Part shown: positions 24,794 through 45,224 of the stretch, piece by piece | How positions within the stretch are numbered: position 1 is the stretch's first letter | Layout: each line of letters starts with the position of its first letter | Origin: Diplonema papillatum | Taxonomy: Eukaryota > Euglenozoa > Diplonemea > Diplonemida > Diplonemidae | Length of the DNA: 64,000 nt | Reading direction: 5' to 3' | Assembly: GCA_030068145.1 (NCBI GenBank) | Contig: JAPJBO010000348.1 | Span: 124,001-188,000 of the forward strand | Translations under genes and position numbers: made by a program | Notes under the pieces: model-generated | What the model saw: only the letters and a program-made list of their open reading frames with translations | Told to the model about the DNA's origin: nothing | Database searches by the model: none

Positions 24794-25350
24794 GAAGATG
24801 ATCATTATCCCTGTGCTACTGCTTTTTGAACATCTGCGGGCTTGTCGGCGAAGAAGGTAAAAATGTGGCGTACACAGCTGTGATCGAACATGAACACCAT
24901 GGTGCTGCTCGGGGAGGACTTCAACCGGTACATGCCCTGCTTGCTGCTCATCGTCGTTGCCGGGACGCTGACGGACTTCTTCCCGAAGCTGCTTTCCAAG
25001 TGTGGGCTCGACGTCGTCGCCTTCTCGAGCTGCAACGACGACCCCGATCGCATCCAAGAAGGGACGGACCTGCTGCGCCAAGAGCGTTCGACCAGAGAGC
25101 GCAGCCGGCGCCACCTGTACGCCATCAATCCGCTGCGGAACCTCGAAGACGTCGAAGAGTCGAGCGCGTGAAATTGAGACGCTTTGGGTATCCGGGTGCT
25201 GGACTAAACTGTTGTGTGAGGGGCTGTCTAGCCTTTGAAGTGCATGAAGGCCATACTTTCGCTAATGTGCACAGCTGTGATCGCGAACATGAACACCTTG
25301 GTGCTGCTCGGGGAGGACTTCAACCGTGCTTGCTGCTCATCGTCGCCGCC
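24794..25350 (+). pseudogene. Partial tandem copies of the LMBRD2 3' end
   Basis: Copy 2 (about 24794-25245) repeats the gene from the LIIPLCYCFLN codons to past the stop and on into the 3' flank, at a period of about 546 bp. Small indels near 24870-24890 break its frame relative to the gene, but the part from 24890 to the TGA is almost unchanged. A third, short copy (about 25265-25350) covers the NMNTLVLLGEDFNR region and ends abruptly at an 18S rDNA fragment. A role as an alternative 3' exon cannot be excluded. Confidence 0.85.
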
Positions 25351-25351
25351 G

Positions 25352-25650
25352 GCTCCCTCTCCGGAATCGAACCCTAATTCCCCGTTACCCGTTACAGCCA
25401 CGGTAGTCCACTACACTACCGTCAAAAGCTGATAGGGCAGAAGCTCTTGCGGGCTTGCACCGACTTGAAGTCGTGTGCTATCACTCGATTGACCTGTTTC
25501 ATCCACACACCGCTGCTATTGCTAGCGTTGGTTCTTATCTCGGTCAATAGTATCCACCTCGACCCCGCGGTTTTACGGCCACGGGGTTGAATCGAGTTGG
25601 ATTCTTCGGACATGTATTAGCAATGGAGTTACCATTGTTATCCAACTGGG
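25352..25650 (-). pseudogene. 18S rRNA fragment, 5' region
   Basis: The minus strand contains the conserved 18S blocks TTGGATAACAATGGTAACTC, GCTAATACATG, CCCTATCAGCTTTTGACGG and GGGTTCGATTCCGGAGAGGG, in the order found near the 5' end of small-subunit rRNA. It starts exactly where the third LMBRD2 partial copy stops. It covers about 300 bases, so it is a displaced rDNA piece rather than a gene. Confidence 0.9.
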
Positions 25651-25744
25651 CCCAAAAGGCACCTTCCCCGCGGAGCGAAGAAGGGGCACGTCTTGCGGAT
25701 AGCGAACGAGCTACCCATCTCATCGCCCTGCCAATCGGTAAGCC

Positions 25745-26020
25745 GAGTAGTAGCGGAACAATACAACTACAAAGTGGGTCTTTTTTATTGAACGCTTACG
25801 CCCGCCACTGAACCCAGATTCACCTGTGTTTCGTGTGGGCTACAACACATTTACCTCCTTTGATCTTTTGCAGCTGGCAGCCTCCTCAAGTATTTCCTAC
25901 AAAGCAGGTGCTTATACAAAAGAAAAACGACCCATTTTCGCAGTCGTAATTGTTTCTCCCCCCGGCTCCAGCCTCCGTCGAAAGAAGCGCAAAGGGGCAG
26001 CCCCGCCGGGTATTTCCGGA
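25745..26020 (-). repeat. Dispersed repeat (TAAGCACC family), two pieces in inverted arrangement
   Basis: 25745-25930 is the reverse complement of the repeat at 47065-47200: it shares ACCCAGATTCACCTGTG, CTACAACACATTTACCTC and TTTCCTACAAAGCAGGTGC. The part from 25930 to 26020 resembles the 3' part of the same family in the opposite orientation. No coding content. Confidence 0.7.
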
Positions 26021-26179
26021 GCAGCGAAAAACAACGATGCGTCTCCCCCGCGCAAAAGTTCTCACCCCCTCGCTTCAGCTTTTCTAGCCCTGCGCATCCG
26101 CGGCCTCGCGCTGCGGTGCGTATTCGCTGTGTTGTGCCATTCTCAGCGTTCCGGCAGGGGAAGAAGAAGAAGAAGAAAA

Positions 26180-26445
26180 AAAAAGGCAGCTCCTGGTCCA
26201 GGAACGTGGCGGTCAACCACAGCTTGCAAAGCTTGAGTCGGAGGCAGCACAGTGCCAACCCCGTCCGCTCTGCCCTGTGGCTGACCGTCTCGACGAGCTT
26301 GTGTTCAGCGCGAGCGCCAAGCCCCAAGGTGCGCCACGCCTTGATGCTTTAGTTTGGGAAATCAGTAGCCACTTGACCCGTAGGCCCGTGGCTCTGCAGT
26401 ACCGCCGAACACGTGAAGCTTGGCTCCCGTGTAGCAGGTAAAGGG
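26180..26445 (+). repeat. Dispersed repeat ending GGCTCCCGTGTAGCAGG
   Basis: About 260 bp. A shorter copy sits in IMPDH intron 2 (28575-28775) and a more diverged one at 36150-36440. Shared blocks include GTCAACCACAGCTTG, CTTGTGTTCAGCGC and CTCTGCAGTACCGCCGAAC. Confidence 0.8.
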
Positions 26446-26449
26446 GGGT

Positions 26450-26600
26450 CGAATAATAGCACTGTGTTATTATTCGATTCGTCGAATAATAATAAAAGTT
26501 CCGGGTAGCCGAACAGTAGCAGGATCAAATAGTGGTAGTGTTTTTAGACAACCAGACGTGTGTCAAATAACTGTTATTATTCGACCCCCCCCTTTTTACC
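26450..26600. mobile_element. MITE-like repeat, GTCGAATAATAA inverted ends
   Basis: Core about 26479-26585. The left end reads GTCGAATAATAATAAAAGTT and the right end ...AACTGTTATTATTCGAC. The left side carries an extra nested palindrome (GTCGAATAATA / TTATTATTCGA). Related copies lie at 31080-31210 and 18155-18235. Too short to code for a transposase. Confidence 0.7.
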
Positions 26601-26796
26601 CCGGCAGGGGAAAAAAAAAGGAACGCTTTCGGGCCCGCGAACTCTGTCCCTTGCCTGCCGCCAGGCGCTCGGGCCAGAGGGGAGAGGGAGGGGTGGGGGT
26701 GTTTCGGTTTTCGTTTGTCCTCTTTCTTCGAGACTCCGATTCTCGTTCCTTTCTTTTCGCGTTGCGACATCCTTGTTCCCGCTGAACACTCTGTGT

Positions 26797-27150
26797 GACC
26801 CGGGACACAGTCGGTGAATGGCAAGTATCGCTTCCGCTGAACTCTAAAAAGTGACCCGTGACATCGTCGGTGAATGGCAAGTATCGGCGTCTTCGGATCG
26901 CATCCTTGCTCCCACTAAAGTCTAGAAAGTGATCCGGGACATCGTCTGTAAAATGGCAAGTATCGGCGTCTTCGGACTGCATCCTTGCTCCCGCTAAAGT
27001 CTAGAAAGTGACCCGGGACATCGTCGGTGAATGGCAAGTATCGGCGTCTTCGGACTGCATCCTTGCTCCCGCTAAAGTCTAGAACGTGACCCGGGACATC
27101 GTCGGTGAATGGCAAGTATCGGCGTCTTCGGATCGTATCCTTGCTCCCGC
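26797..27150. repeat. 79-bp tandem repeat just upstream of IMPDH
   Basis: Five units, the first shortened, each with GTGACCCGGGACATCGTCGG, then ATGGCAAGTATCGGCGTCTT and CATCCTTGCTCCCGCTAAAG. The array ends about 310 bp before the IMPDH ATG. It could hold regulatory sites or be neutral; sequence alone does not decide. Confidence 0.9.
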
Positions 27151-27424
27151 TGGCCTCACGAAAGGCGTCGAGGGCAACTCACAGCAGCGCCAGACGGCCT
27201 CAGGCACATCAGTGCCTTCGGGAGTGAAACCCAAGCGTGCATGCCCGGCGTCTTCATTCCATCTGCCAGCGCATCAGAAGCTCCAGGGAAGGATCTGCAC
27301 GTTAGGCAAAACGCGAAGTCTTGTATTCCCGTCGCGAAGCACTGTCTCGCGAAGGAGTCCACCCACCGCTCTCGTCCTAGGGAAAGAAGGATAGCTGCCC
27401 CCTTCCTCCGACCAAAGGAGAGTG

Positions 27425-27455
27425 TTTCCTTCTTTTTTACCACAAATCGACGAAG
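27425..27455 (+). promoter_or_regulatory. Candidate spliced-leader trans-splice acceptor of IMPDH
   Basis: The pyrimidine tract TTTCCTTCTTTTTT is followed after about 14 bases by an AG at 27454-27455, three bases before the ATG at 27459. This layout matches euglenozoan trans-splice acceptors. That trans-splicing is used here is an inference. Confidence 0.45.
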
Positions 27456-27458
27456 AAA

Positions 27459-34811
<7,353 letters not shown>

Positions 34812-34847
34812 ACGACTTCAGCATGACACAAGGCCCTCCCCGCCGCT

Positions 34848-35235
34848 GTCCTGATCATCAGGTCCGCCTTATGTGCCCGTGGCTTAAACGACCGAAACAC
34901 GGTGCAGACGGGACCCGTACGGTGCGTTCGGTGTTGAGCACATATCCATTCCAAGCACGTTGTTCTTGCAATCCCCGCCGCTGTCCTGATCATCAGGTCC
35001 GCCTTATGTGCCCGTGGCTTAAACGACCGAAACACGGTGCACCCGTACGGTGCGTTCGGTGTTGAGCACATATCCATTCACACGTTCTTGCAATCCCCGC
35101 CGCTGTCCTGATCATCAGGTTCGCCTTATGTGCCCGTGGCTTAAACGACCGAAACACGGTGCAGACGGGACCCGTACGGTGCGTTCGGTGTTGAGCACAT
35201 ATCCATTCCAAGCACGTTCTTGCAATCCCCGCCGC
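34848..35235 (+). repeat. Three tandem copies of the AAGCACGTTCTTG dispersed repeat
   Basis: About 125-bp units beginning CCGCTGTCCTGATCATCAGG and ending CCATTCCAAGCACGTTCTTG; the middle one lacks about 10 bases. They start 37 bp after the IMPDH stop. Single copies elsewhere: 5775-5880, 36850-36940, 42820-43030 (longest) and a partial at 47510-47600. Confidence 0.9.
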
Positions 35236-38065
<2,830 letters not shown>

Positions 38066-38209
38066 AGAGCCATCTATTTGGGTTCGGAAAGTAGGTGAGC
38101 GATCAGGCAAACTTTGTGCGCTAGCTTCGTGTAACCGCGAATCTAGTTAAAAGGACTTTCCCTGAGTCGTTGCGTTTTTTTCCGCGCGTTGCGTGTGTGA
38201 GGGAGAGGG

Positions 38210-38387
<178 letters not shown>

Positions 38388-38406
38388 AAGCAGACTTCGG
38401 TCTCAG

Positions 38407-41400
38407 ATGAGCCTGCGCAGGGAAAACCAAGGCCGGACTCTAGTAGTGCGTCTGAGGGGCGACAACGCTGCTGCAGCAGAGGCCGCGATGGACGCGACAG
38501 GCCGCAGCGGCGACACGGACATCAGCAGCTCCGGGTCGGATACTACCGACGACGAAGGACTGGCCGAGATGCACGACGCAGCCACCGCCGCCGCCGCAGC
38601 CCCGGAGAAGGAAGGCGGGCCCCCGGTCGGGGAGGCGGCGCACGACGAGCTGTCGGCTTTCCCGCCCGAGGACGACGCACACGGCAGCACCTTGCGATCG
38701 GTCTCGCTGAACTCCTCGTCCAGTACGGGACCTGTCTGCTACCCCCAGCAGCCTGCACCGCAAGGCTCAGTACTGATGGACAAGGACACCGCCGGCCACC
38801 CCCAGCAGCCTGCACCGCAAGGCTCGGTACTAATGAACACCACCATGGACACCGCCGGCCAGCAGCCTGCGCCGCAGGGCCCGGTGCTGACGGAAACCAC
38901 CATAGGCACCGCCGGCCACCCCCAGCATCCTGCATCGCAGGATGCGGTACTGGTGGATACCACCATGGACACCATGGGCCACCCCCAGCATCCTGCATCG
39001 CAGGATGCGGTACTGGTGGATACCACCATGGACACCATGGGCCACCCCCAGCAGCCTGCGCCGCAGGGCCCGGTGCTGGTGGCCTCCCCCACGTCCACGG
39101 ACACCGCAGGGCACCACCCTCCCCCGGGCGCAGAGTCGCCGCTGCGCGGGTGCAAAAAGCTGTTTTTCAACGACGACGTCTCGATGCCCCTCGGCTCCCG
39201 GTCGAAGCGCATCGACGGCATGCTGTTCATCCTCCTCCCGGAAGCCTCGGCCGCGCCGGTCCTCGCGTGGCTGCCGAAGACCGCTGTTCTCGCCGAGGAC
39301 CCGGAGCTGCTCTCCTCCGTGCAGGCGTCGAAGCTCGGGAAGTTGATCACAAAAAGTCCCGAGCTGCCGGCAAAGGACTCGGAGTATTCCACGGTAGTGC
39401 CGGTGGCGAGTGTGTTTTCTGCGACGGTGACCGGGAAGACGGTCGACGTCAACTACCTGCACGGCGGGGACCCGATGAGGCAAAGCGTCGTCAGCCTCCC
39501 GCTGACCTTCCGCACCGACAAGCTGAGCAGGCACGCCGAAGCGTCGTGCGGCCGCGCCGCCGCCCCGAAATCGACCATGGGCGACTTCGTCGCGCTGCTC
39601 ACCGGCCTCGTGCCCCTCGCACCGCAGAAGCAGCCGAACGTGTGGGTCCGCACCGCCGTCGTGGGCGCGCGTGCCGCGGCGGCGGCGCAAAACGAGTCGA
39701 CGGCTGGCCCGGCGCACCGAACTCCAGGGCTCGGCGCTACGCCGCAGCCGGCGACCGCGGCGTCGTCTGCGGCGCCCCGGAGGGAGGGAGGCGGTGGGGA
39801 GGAAGCCCACGATGGGGACATGAACTGGTACAGGAAGTGGATGTACGACCAACAGCCGGACCCCTCCGCGCGCTCGAACCCCGTCGCAGAAATATCCCGC
39901 ACGGTCAACCACCTCGTCGGCTTCCTCGCCGACGCCGTCAAACTCCCGAAGGCCGACCAACGCTCGCGCTCCCGCACCCCGGAACACCAGCAGCAGCACC
40001 CGCCCCAGCGCCACACGCCGCCTCCCCGGGCGGAAGTTCACGGGGATGAGTACCGGTCGAGCATTCCTGCGCCGCGGCTGCCGCCGACGACGCGGCGGCG
40101 GACCGTGCCGCTGTCGGAGGAGCGGTTGTCGGAGCTGGTGCTCGACGTGGTGACGGAGATGCACAGCAGCCCGTTCCCGCGGCGCGGGTCGGAGGCGGCG
40201 GGGAGCCCCGCGGTGTCGCCGACCGAGAGCAGGGGGCGGCAGTCGGCGGCGGAGTCTACTTCGTACGACGTCGTGAAGGACGCGATCTTCTGCAGGGGCG
40301 TCGAGCCCGGGATGGCCCGACGCGTCGCCTGGCGGTACGTCATGGGCATGGACCCGCTCCGCGGGGTACCCGGCGGCCTGTCGCCGACGGCCTGCGTCGA
40401 GGCGCAGCGAGAGTACCCAGTGTACCAGTCGCAGCACTCGCTGCTGACCGAGCGGCAGCGGAAGCACTGGAGCTGGGGCCGGCAGCAGGAGATCGCGGTC
40501 GACAAGGACGTGTTCCGCACAGACCGCGACGTGCCGCTGTTCGCCGGCGAGGGCTGCGAGGGCCTGCAGAAGATCCGCCGGCTCCTCATCGCGTACTGCA
40601 TGTACAACCGCGACCTCGGATACGTGCAAGGTACGCCCCCCTGCCGAGATTCTTGTCTTTTTAGTACTAACAATCTTGCGGATCGCCCTTCAATGTATAT
40701 GTGCAGGCTACAAAGACGTAGGCAGCGTGTTTTTGGTCGTTTGATCAGAATTCCTCACCTGAATATACACAGGGCAAATACAAGTGGGAAACGATCACCC
40801 GGCACGCACAAACAAAACGAAGCCCGTCGGGTTCTCGAAACTGCAGTTGTGAGGGGCTTGGGGCTTCCTCGGCAGCGTTGCGGGTCTTTCAGAAACTTGC
40901 CGTTTGCGTTTTAGCATCCATTCCGTGCGTATTGGCCCGTTCTAGGGCCCGCTTGCCCCGCAAGACGTAGAGGGCTCCATTTTCAGCCTCATTCTGGCTG
41001 CCTCTGGCAGTTTCTGCACATCTCCAGCAGTGGAAACATACGTCTGCAGGACCTTGACACATGCAGGCCAGGCCTCTCTAGCTGTGTCTGGGCAAGCAAC
41101 TACCTCTAGAACATGGTTGTGGGGGGGTTCTGGCTAGTTGACCCAGTGGGCGGGGACTGGTTGGTGATATCTTCAAAAAAAGCCTAAACTATCAGGTAAT
41201 AAAAAGACTCGCACATATGTTGTTGGGGCGACAAGCCCTGAGTATTCGAGTCCACTTGCTCCAGGGCAAGGTTGGAAGGGGACGATTCGGAAACTTAAGG
41301 ATTCGGAACTCGCAAATAACGCAGGCAAATTCCTCCCTCCCCTCCGCAGTCCCGAACTCGCTCCCCTCGATCCAACTCGTCTCTCTCTCTCTCTCTCTCG

Positions 41401-42639
41401 GAAATGTCAGCGCGGTAGCGATGACAGCGAGAACACATATAGGTGGGAGGGGAGAGGCCCTGGGACTGCTAAGGCGTGACAACCGCACCCTTCGACTTGT
41501 TTTATGTGTTCTCTCTCTCTCTCTCTCATTTCTATTTGTTGTCACCAGTCATGTGACCACTGTTTTACCATCAACCACAATTCAAATCTCTTTCACGCTA
41601 ATAATCACCATATCACTTCTTTGACACACACCCGACAAGGGAAGCTCTTGAGGTATCGAACCCTGAAAAAGAAGTATTTCAAACAAGCAATTCAACCGGA
41701 GACCCTAAAACACCGAACCTCTAAACCACAATAAACGCTCAACATAAAAAGAAAACTCAGACATGATCGACATAGCAGCAGTGTATCCGGACCACAACGA
41801 GGACGAAGAAGAACAATATTCTGGAGGCGCAAGCCTTTGCGGAATTCTGCTGGATCCTCGACCGGATGCTGCCGACGCTCGACGACCACGGCGCTGAAGC
41901 GCGGAGGCGGCTGCGCGCCCTGGTAAGCGTGCTGATTGCCAAGCACCTCGAACTGGAGGATGCGGACAGCATGTTCGCCTTCGCTGGATTTTCCTCCTGT
42001 TCAAGCCGTATCGAACACTGAAAAAGAAGTATTTCAAAAAGCAATTCAGCCGGAGACCCTAAAACACCGAACCTCTAAGCCACAATAAACACAAAAAAAA
42101 ACTCAGGCATGAGCGACATAGCAGCAGTCTGCGTGTACGTTTTCGCGAACCCGGACCACAACGAGGACGAAGAAGAACATATTCTGGAGGCGCAAGCGTT
42201 TGCGGGGTTCTGCTGGATCCTCGACCGGATGCTGCCGACGCTCGACGACCACGGCGCTGAAGCGCGGAGGCGGCTGCGCACCCTGGTAAGCGTGCTGAAC
42301 CCCGGGCTCGCCAAGCACCTCGACCTGGAGGACGCGGACAGCATGTTCGCCTTCCGCTGGATTTTTCTCCTGTTCAAGCGCGAGTTCAAGTTCGTCGACG
42401 TGCTCAAGCTCTGGGACATCATCTTCTCCGCCCCGACCCCTCGGTACCACCTTGTCGTCGCGGCCGCCCTCCTCGACAAACTTGGGGGCCAACTCCACAC
42501 GCTCGAAGGCGCTCAGCTCGTCCGCTTCCTCCAGTCGATGCAGCAATCCGTCAGCATCGACGAAGTCCTTCTCCACGCGGAAGACATGTGGCTCAAGATC
42601 TGCGACAATCCGCAGGCGATGGCGATCCTCGACGGCTGA
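38407..42639 (+). CDS. TBC-domain Rab GTPase-activating protein (TBC1D15/17 type), two exons
   Basis: Exon 1 is 38407-40630 and exon 2 is 42107-42639, joined in phase 1 (GTACGC donor, ACTCAG acceptor); the product is about 918 residues. The join gives LGYVQG-MSDIA, the same as human TBC1D15 (LGYVQGMSDLL). The TBC domain runs from about residue 628 to the end. It holds the arginine finger in AVDKDVFRTDR (IxxDxxR, near 697), the glutamine finger YVQ (about 738) and FRWIFLLFKREF. TBC proteins speed GTP hydrolysis by Rab proteins; relatives of this type act on Rab7 in late endosome and mitochondrial traffic. The N-terminus is disordered: Ser/Asp-rich, then seven ~22-residue repeats of HPQQPAPQGSVLMDTT type (about 112-235). 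A region at about 265-480 resembles the N-terminal domain position of TBC1D15 but is not clearly similar. The start is the first ATG after the GA tract. Confidence 0.85.
41655..42012 (+). pseudogene. Decayed copy of TBC exon 2 inside the intron
   Basis: A tandem copy of the sequence at about 42013-42390. It includes the leader GTATTTCAAACAAGCAATTC, the acceptor region and about 75 codons of exon 2 (GFCWILDRMLPTLDDHGAEARRR region). Its frame is broken by small indels, and the acceptor context is ACTCAGACATG rather than ACTCAGGCATG. Confidence 0.9.
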
Positions 42640-42740
42640 GTGGCCACTCACCGATGACGAAGAGTCTCCCCTGCGCCGAGAAGATGTGGCTCAAGATCTG
42701 TGTGACGACAAGCGATGGCTATCCTCGACCGAGTTCACCT
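42640..42740 (+). pseudogene. Short copy of the TBC gene 3' end
   Basis: AAGATGTGGCTCAAGATCTG and GCGATGGCTATCCTCGAC repeat the last codons (DMWLKICDNPQAMAILDG) just after the stop codon, with changes. Confidence 0.75.
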
Positions 42741-42819
42741 CCCTATGCTAGCATCAAACACACATGAGAGGCAAGTAGCGCCTGAACACGAACCTAAGAT
42801 TTTCCCCCGAGACAGACTC

Positions 42820-43030
42820 TGGTAGCACGGGTGGTCCTGGTTGCGACGAGCTACGAACAGCCGCCTGGCAAACAAGACTCACACCGCTGTCCTGTCTGCA
42901 GACACTCAGGTTCCGCGCTGATGATGGGTCCGCCTTATGTGTCCGTGGCTTAACGGACCGAAACACGGCGCAGACGGGACCAGTGCGGCGTTGAGCACAT
43001 ACCCATTCCAAGCTCGTTCTTGCAATCCCC
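42820..43030 (+). repeat. AAGCACGTTCTTG dispersed repeat, longest copy
   Basis: About 210 bp. The 5' part (CGAGCTACGAACAGCCGCC, CTGCAGACACTCAGGTTCC) matches 37245-37350. The 3' part (GTGTCCGTGGCTTAA ... CCATTCCAAGCTCGTTCTTG) matches 34848-35235. Confidence 0.8.
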
Positions 43031-43812
43031 CGACACAGAAATGGTCGTTACCTGGGGTTTCGCTCACGACCGTTTCCTGGACAATCCGTCAATAAATCCG
43101 CGGTTCATAAACCCAGCCGCAGTGGCGCAAGCACCAACGCGCTCATTATACCCAAAGAAATATTCCCTCCCTCCCCTGTCTCTTCGTGGCTCTAAGCTTG
43201 TACGCCTGCCCATTCAATCGATGGCGACACCCCCGTCGACGAATATTTTCTCTTTGCCAAGCTCAAGATAAGTTCTGTCTCTTGGGCGCAGCCCGCCCCA
43301 TCTGGCCGATGCAGCACTCCACCAATCGAGGAGCAACGGCCCGACTTGTAGCGAGTTGTATCGACCGCCCCACCCTTCACCCTCTAGCCTCCTTCGAAGT
43401 GAGAACAGACGGCACTTCCACGATGTTGTGGACACGAGACCTCTCTTTTCTGGCAATCAACAGCCATCCTGCGGATCGACAATTTTGAGAACAGGCCGAG
43501 GGGAGCGACTTCCCCTGAAAGTCTTGCATCATTCGCTTTACCTGGCGTAACTCCTGTCTTGGGTGTGCTAGCTATCCTGAGACAAACTCCGGAGTGAAGC
43601 AAGCTGCTAGATGGTTCGTTGGGTCTTCCGCCTTGATACGCGGGTTGGACGAGCGATTTGCGCATTGTCGGAGCTGCTGCGCACTTGTGTTAGGTCTTTT
43701 ACGCGGTTGATTACAGTCGGACCGCGACCCGTGAAAAACGGGAGATTTTCACCTCCGTAACCCCCCGTGCCACCCCCGTCGGGGGTTTTTTGGGTACCCT
43801 TTGGGTGGAAGA

Positions 43813-44332
43813 TAGCCAGAACCAGCGCGAGGGTCTTGGCAAGCTCCTCCTGCTGAGACCTGTATAGCCAGAACCAGCGCGAGGGTCTTGGCAAGCTCCT
43901 CCTGCTGAGACCTGTATAGCCAGAACCAGCGCGAGGGTCTTGGCAAGCTCCTCCTGCTGAGACCTGTATAGCCAGAACCAGCGCGAGGGTCTTGGCAAGC
44001 TCCTCCTGCTGAGACCTGTATAGCCAGAACCAGCGCGAGGGTCTTGGCAAGCTCCTCCTGCTGAGACCTGTATAGCCAGAACCAGCGCGAGGGTCTTGGC
44101 AAGCTCCTCCTGCTGAGACCTGTATAGCCAGAACCAGCGCGAGGGTCTTGGCAAGCTCCTCCTGCTGAGACCTGTATAGCCAGAACCAGCGCGAGGGTCT
44201 TGGCAAGCTCCTCCTGCTGAGACCTGTATAGCCAGAACCAGCGCGAGGGTCTTGGCAAGCTCCTCCTGCTGAGACCTGTATAGCCAGAACCAGCGCGAGG
44301 GTCTTGGCAAGCTCCTCCTGCTGAGACCTGTA
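43813..44332. repeat. 52-bp minisatellite, ten copies
   Basis: Units start with TAGCCAGAACCAGCGCGAGG every 52 bp from 43813 to 44281, almost without change. The minus strand has no stop codon in any of its three frames. Because 52 is not a multiple of three, each frame cycles through all readings every 156 bp, giving long spurious open frames. Confidence 0.97.
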
Positions 44333-44599
44333 GCGCTGTTGGCGCGTCGAGGCGTGCAAGTCGTCCTTCTGCTGCCGTCGAACCTACTGCCGGAGTCGTT
44401 CGCGCGCGCATCAGCTCGGCCCAGCAGGGCCCGAAAGCACACCTCCCTCTCGCCCAGGGTTGCCGCCGAATTTATGGGAGGGCCATTTTCCCGCGAGGCT
44501 TGCAACGGCTATCATCCTTCGAAGCAGCAAGCATATGGCATGCATTCGGCCCCTGGTGACTCATTTTCGTTTATGGCCGATGTGTCTTCTGTGGTCTTC

Positions 44600-44745
44600 T
44601 TTGAATAAGCACTAGAATGTTCTTGTACCATTTTGTGTCAACTGAAGCATTCGTGTACTGTTTCGAGTCACCTAGAGCATACGCGTACCGTTTCGAGCCG
44701 ACTGAAGCTTTTCGTGTACCATTTTGAGAGCGACTAGACCAGTTG
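44600..44745. repeat. Degenerate ~38-bp tandem repeat
   Basis: About four units of the type CATTCGTGTACCGTTTCGAG then CGACTGAAG. Confidence 0.7.
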
Positions 44746-44754
44746 CTCTCAAAA

Positions 44755-44900
44755 GGTGGAAATGTTGTAGCACACGAAACACCAGTAAATCTGGGTTTGA
44801 TGCCGGGCGTAAGCGTACGAAAGCATGCCCAGGTGTAGGTGCGTTGTTTCTCCTCCTCTCTCCGTCGAAATAAGCACCGGGCGGCCGACCGAGTATTTTT
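44755..44900 (+). repeat. Dispersed repeat (TAAGCACC family), partial
   Basis: Shares TGTAGCACACGAAACACCAG, CTGGGTTTGATGCCGGGCG and the CGAGTATTTTTT end with 47065-47275. Confidence 0.65.
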
Positions 44901-45224
44901 TTCGAGGCATTTTTTGCAAATGTGTTCCAAAAATGGCAACATGAGCACAGAGCGAACGAACACCATACTAAAGACCGTTTCAACCCGGCTGAGTTTTTGT
45001 GTCTAACAAATGCAATTTGTCAAGAACAAAAACAGCTCGATGACAGCGTACTGTTCTCACTCCCGTTAGATGAACAAAACAGGTTTGAAGGGAAGTGCGC
45101 ACAAACAAAGGAAGCCGCCGGTTCCGTTTTTTTTTTTTTAAATAGTCCATCTGTACTGACGGGAACATTTCCGGAACAACGGTTGCGCATGAAAGAGAAA
45201 ACAAAGCCAACGAAAAAGTGCTAA

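Noticed and set aside
24890-25171. Second LMBRD2 3' copy as an independent gene
   Set aside because: It starts mid-domain and lacks all upstream membrane segments; best explained as a tandem partial copy.
38830-40629. Minus-strand 599-codon frame opposite the TBC gene
   Set aside because: A composition shadow of GC-rich exon 1; no domain, and the + strand has TBC motifs.
43607-44505. Three overlapping minus-strand open frames of 220-264 codons
   Set aside because: They are the three readings of the stop-free 52-bp minisatellite; the peptides are pure repeats with no domain.
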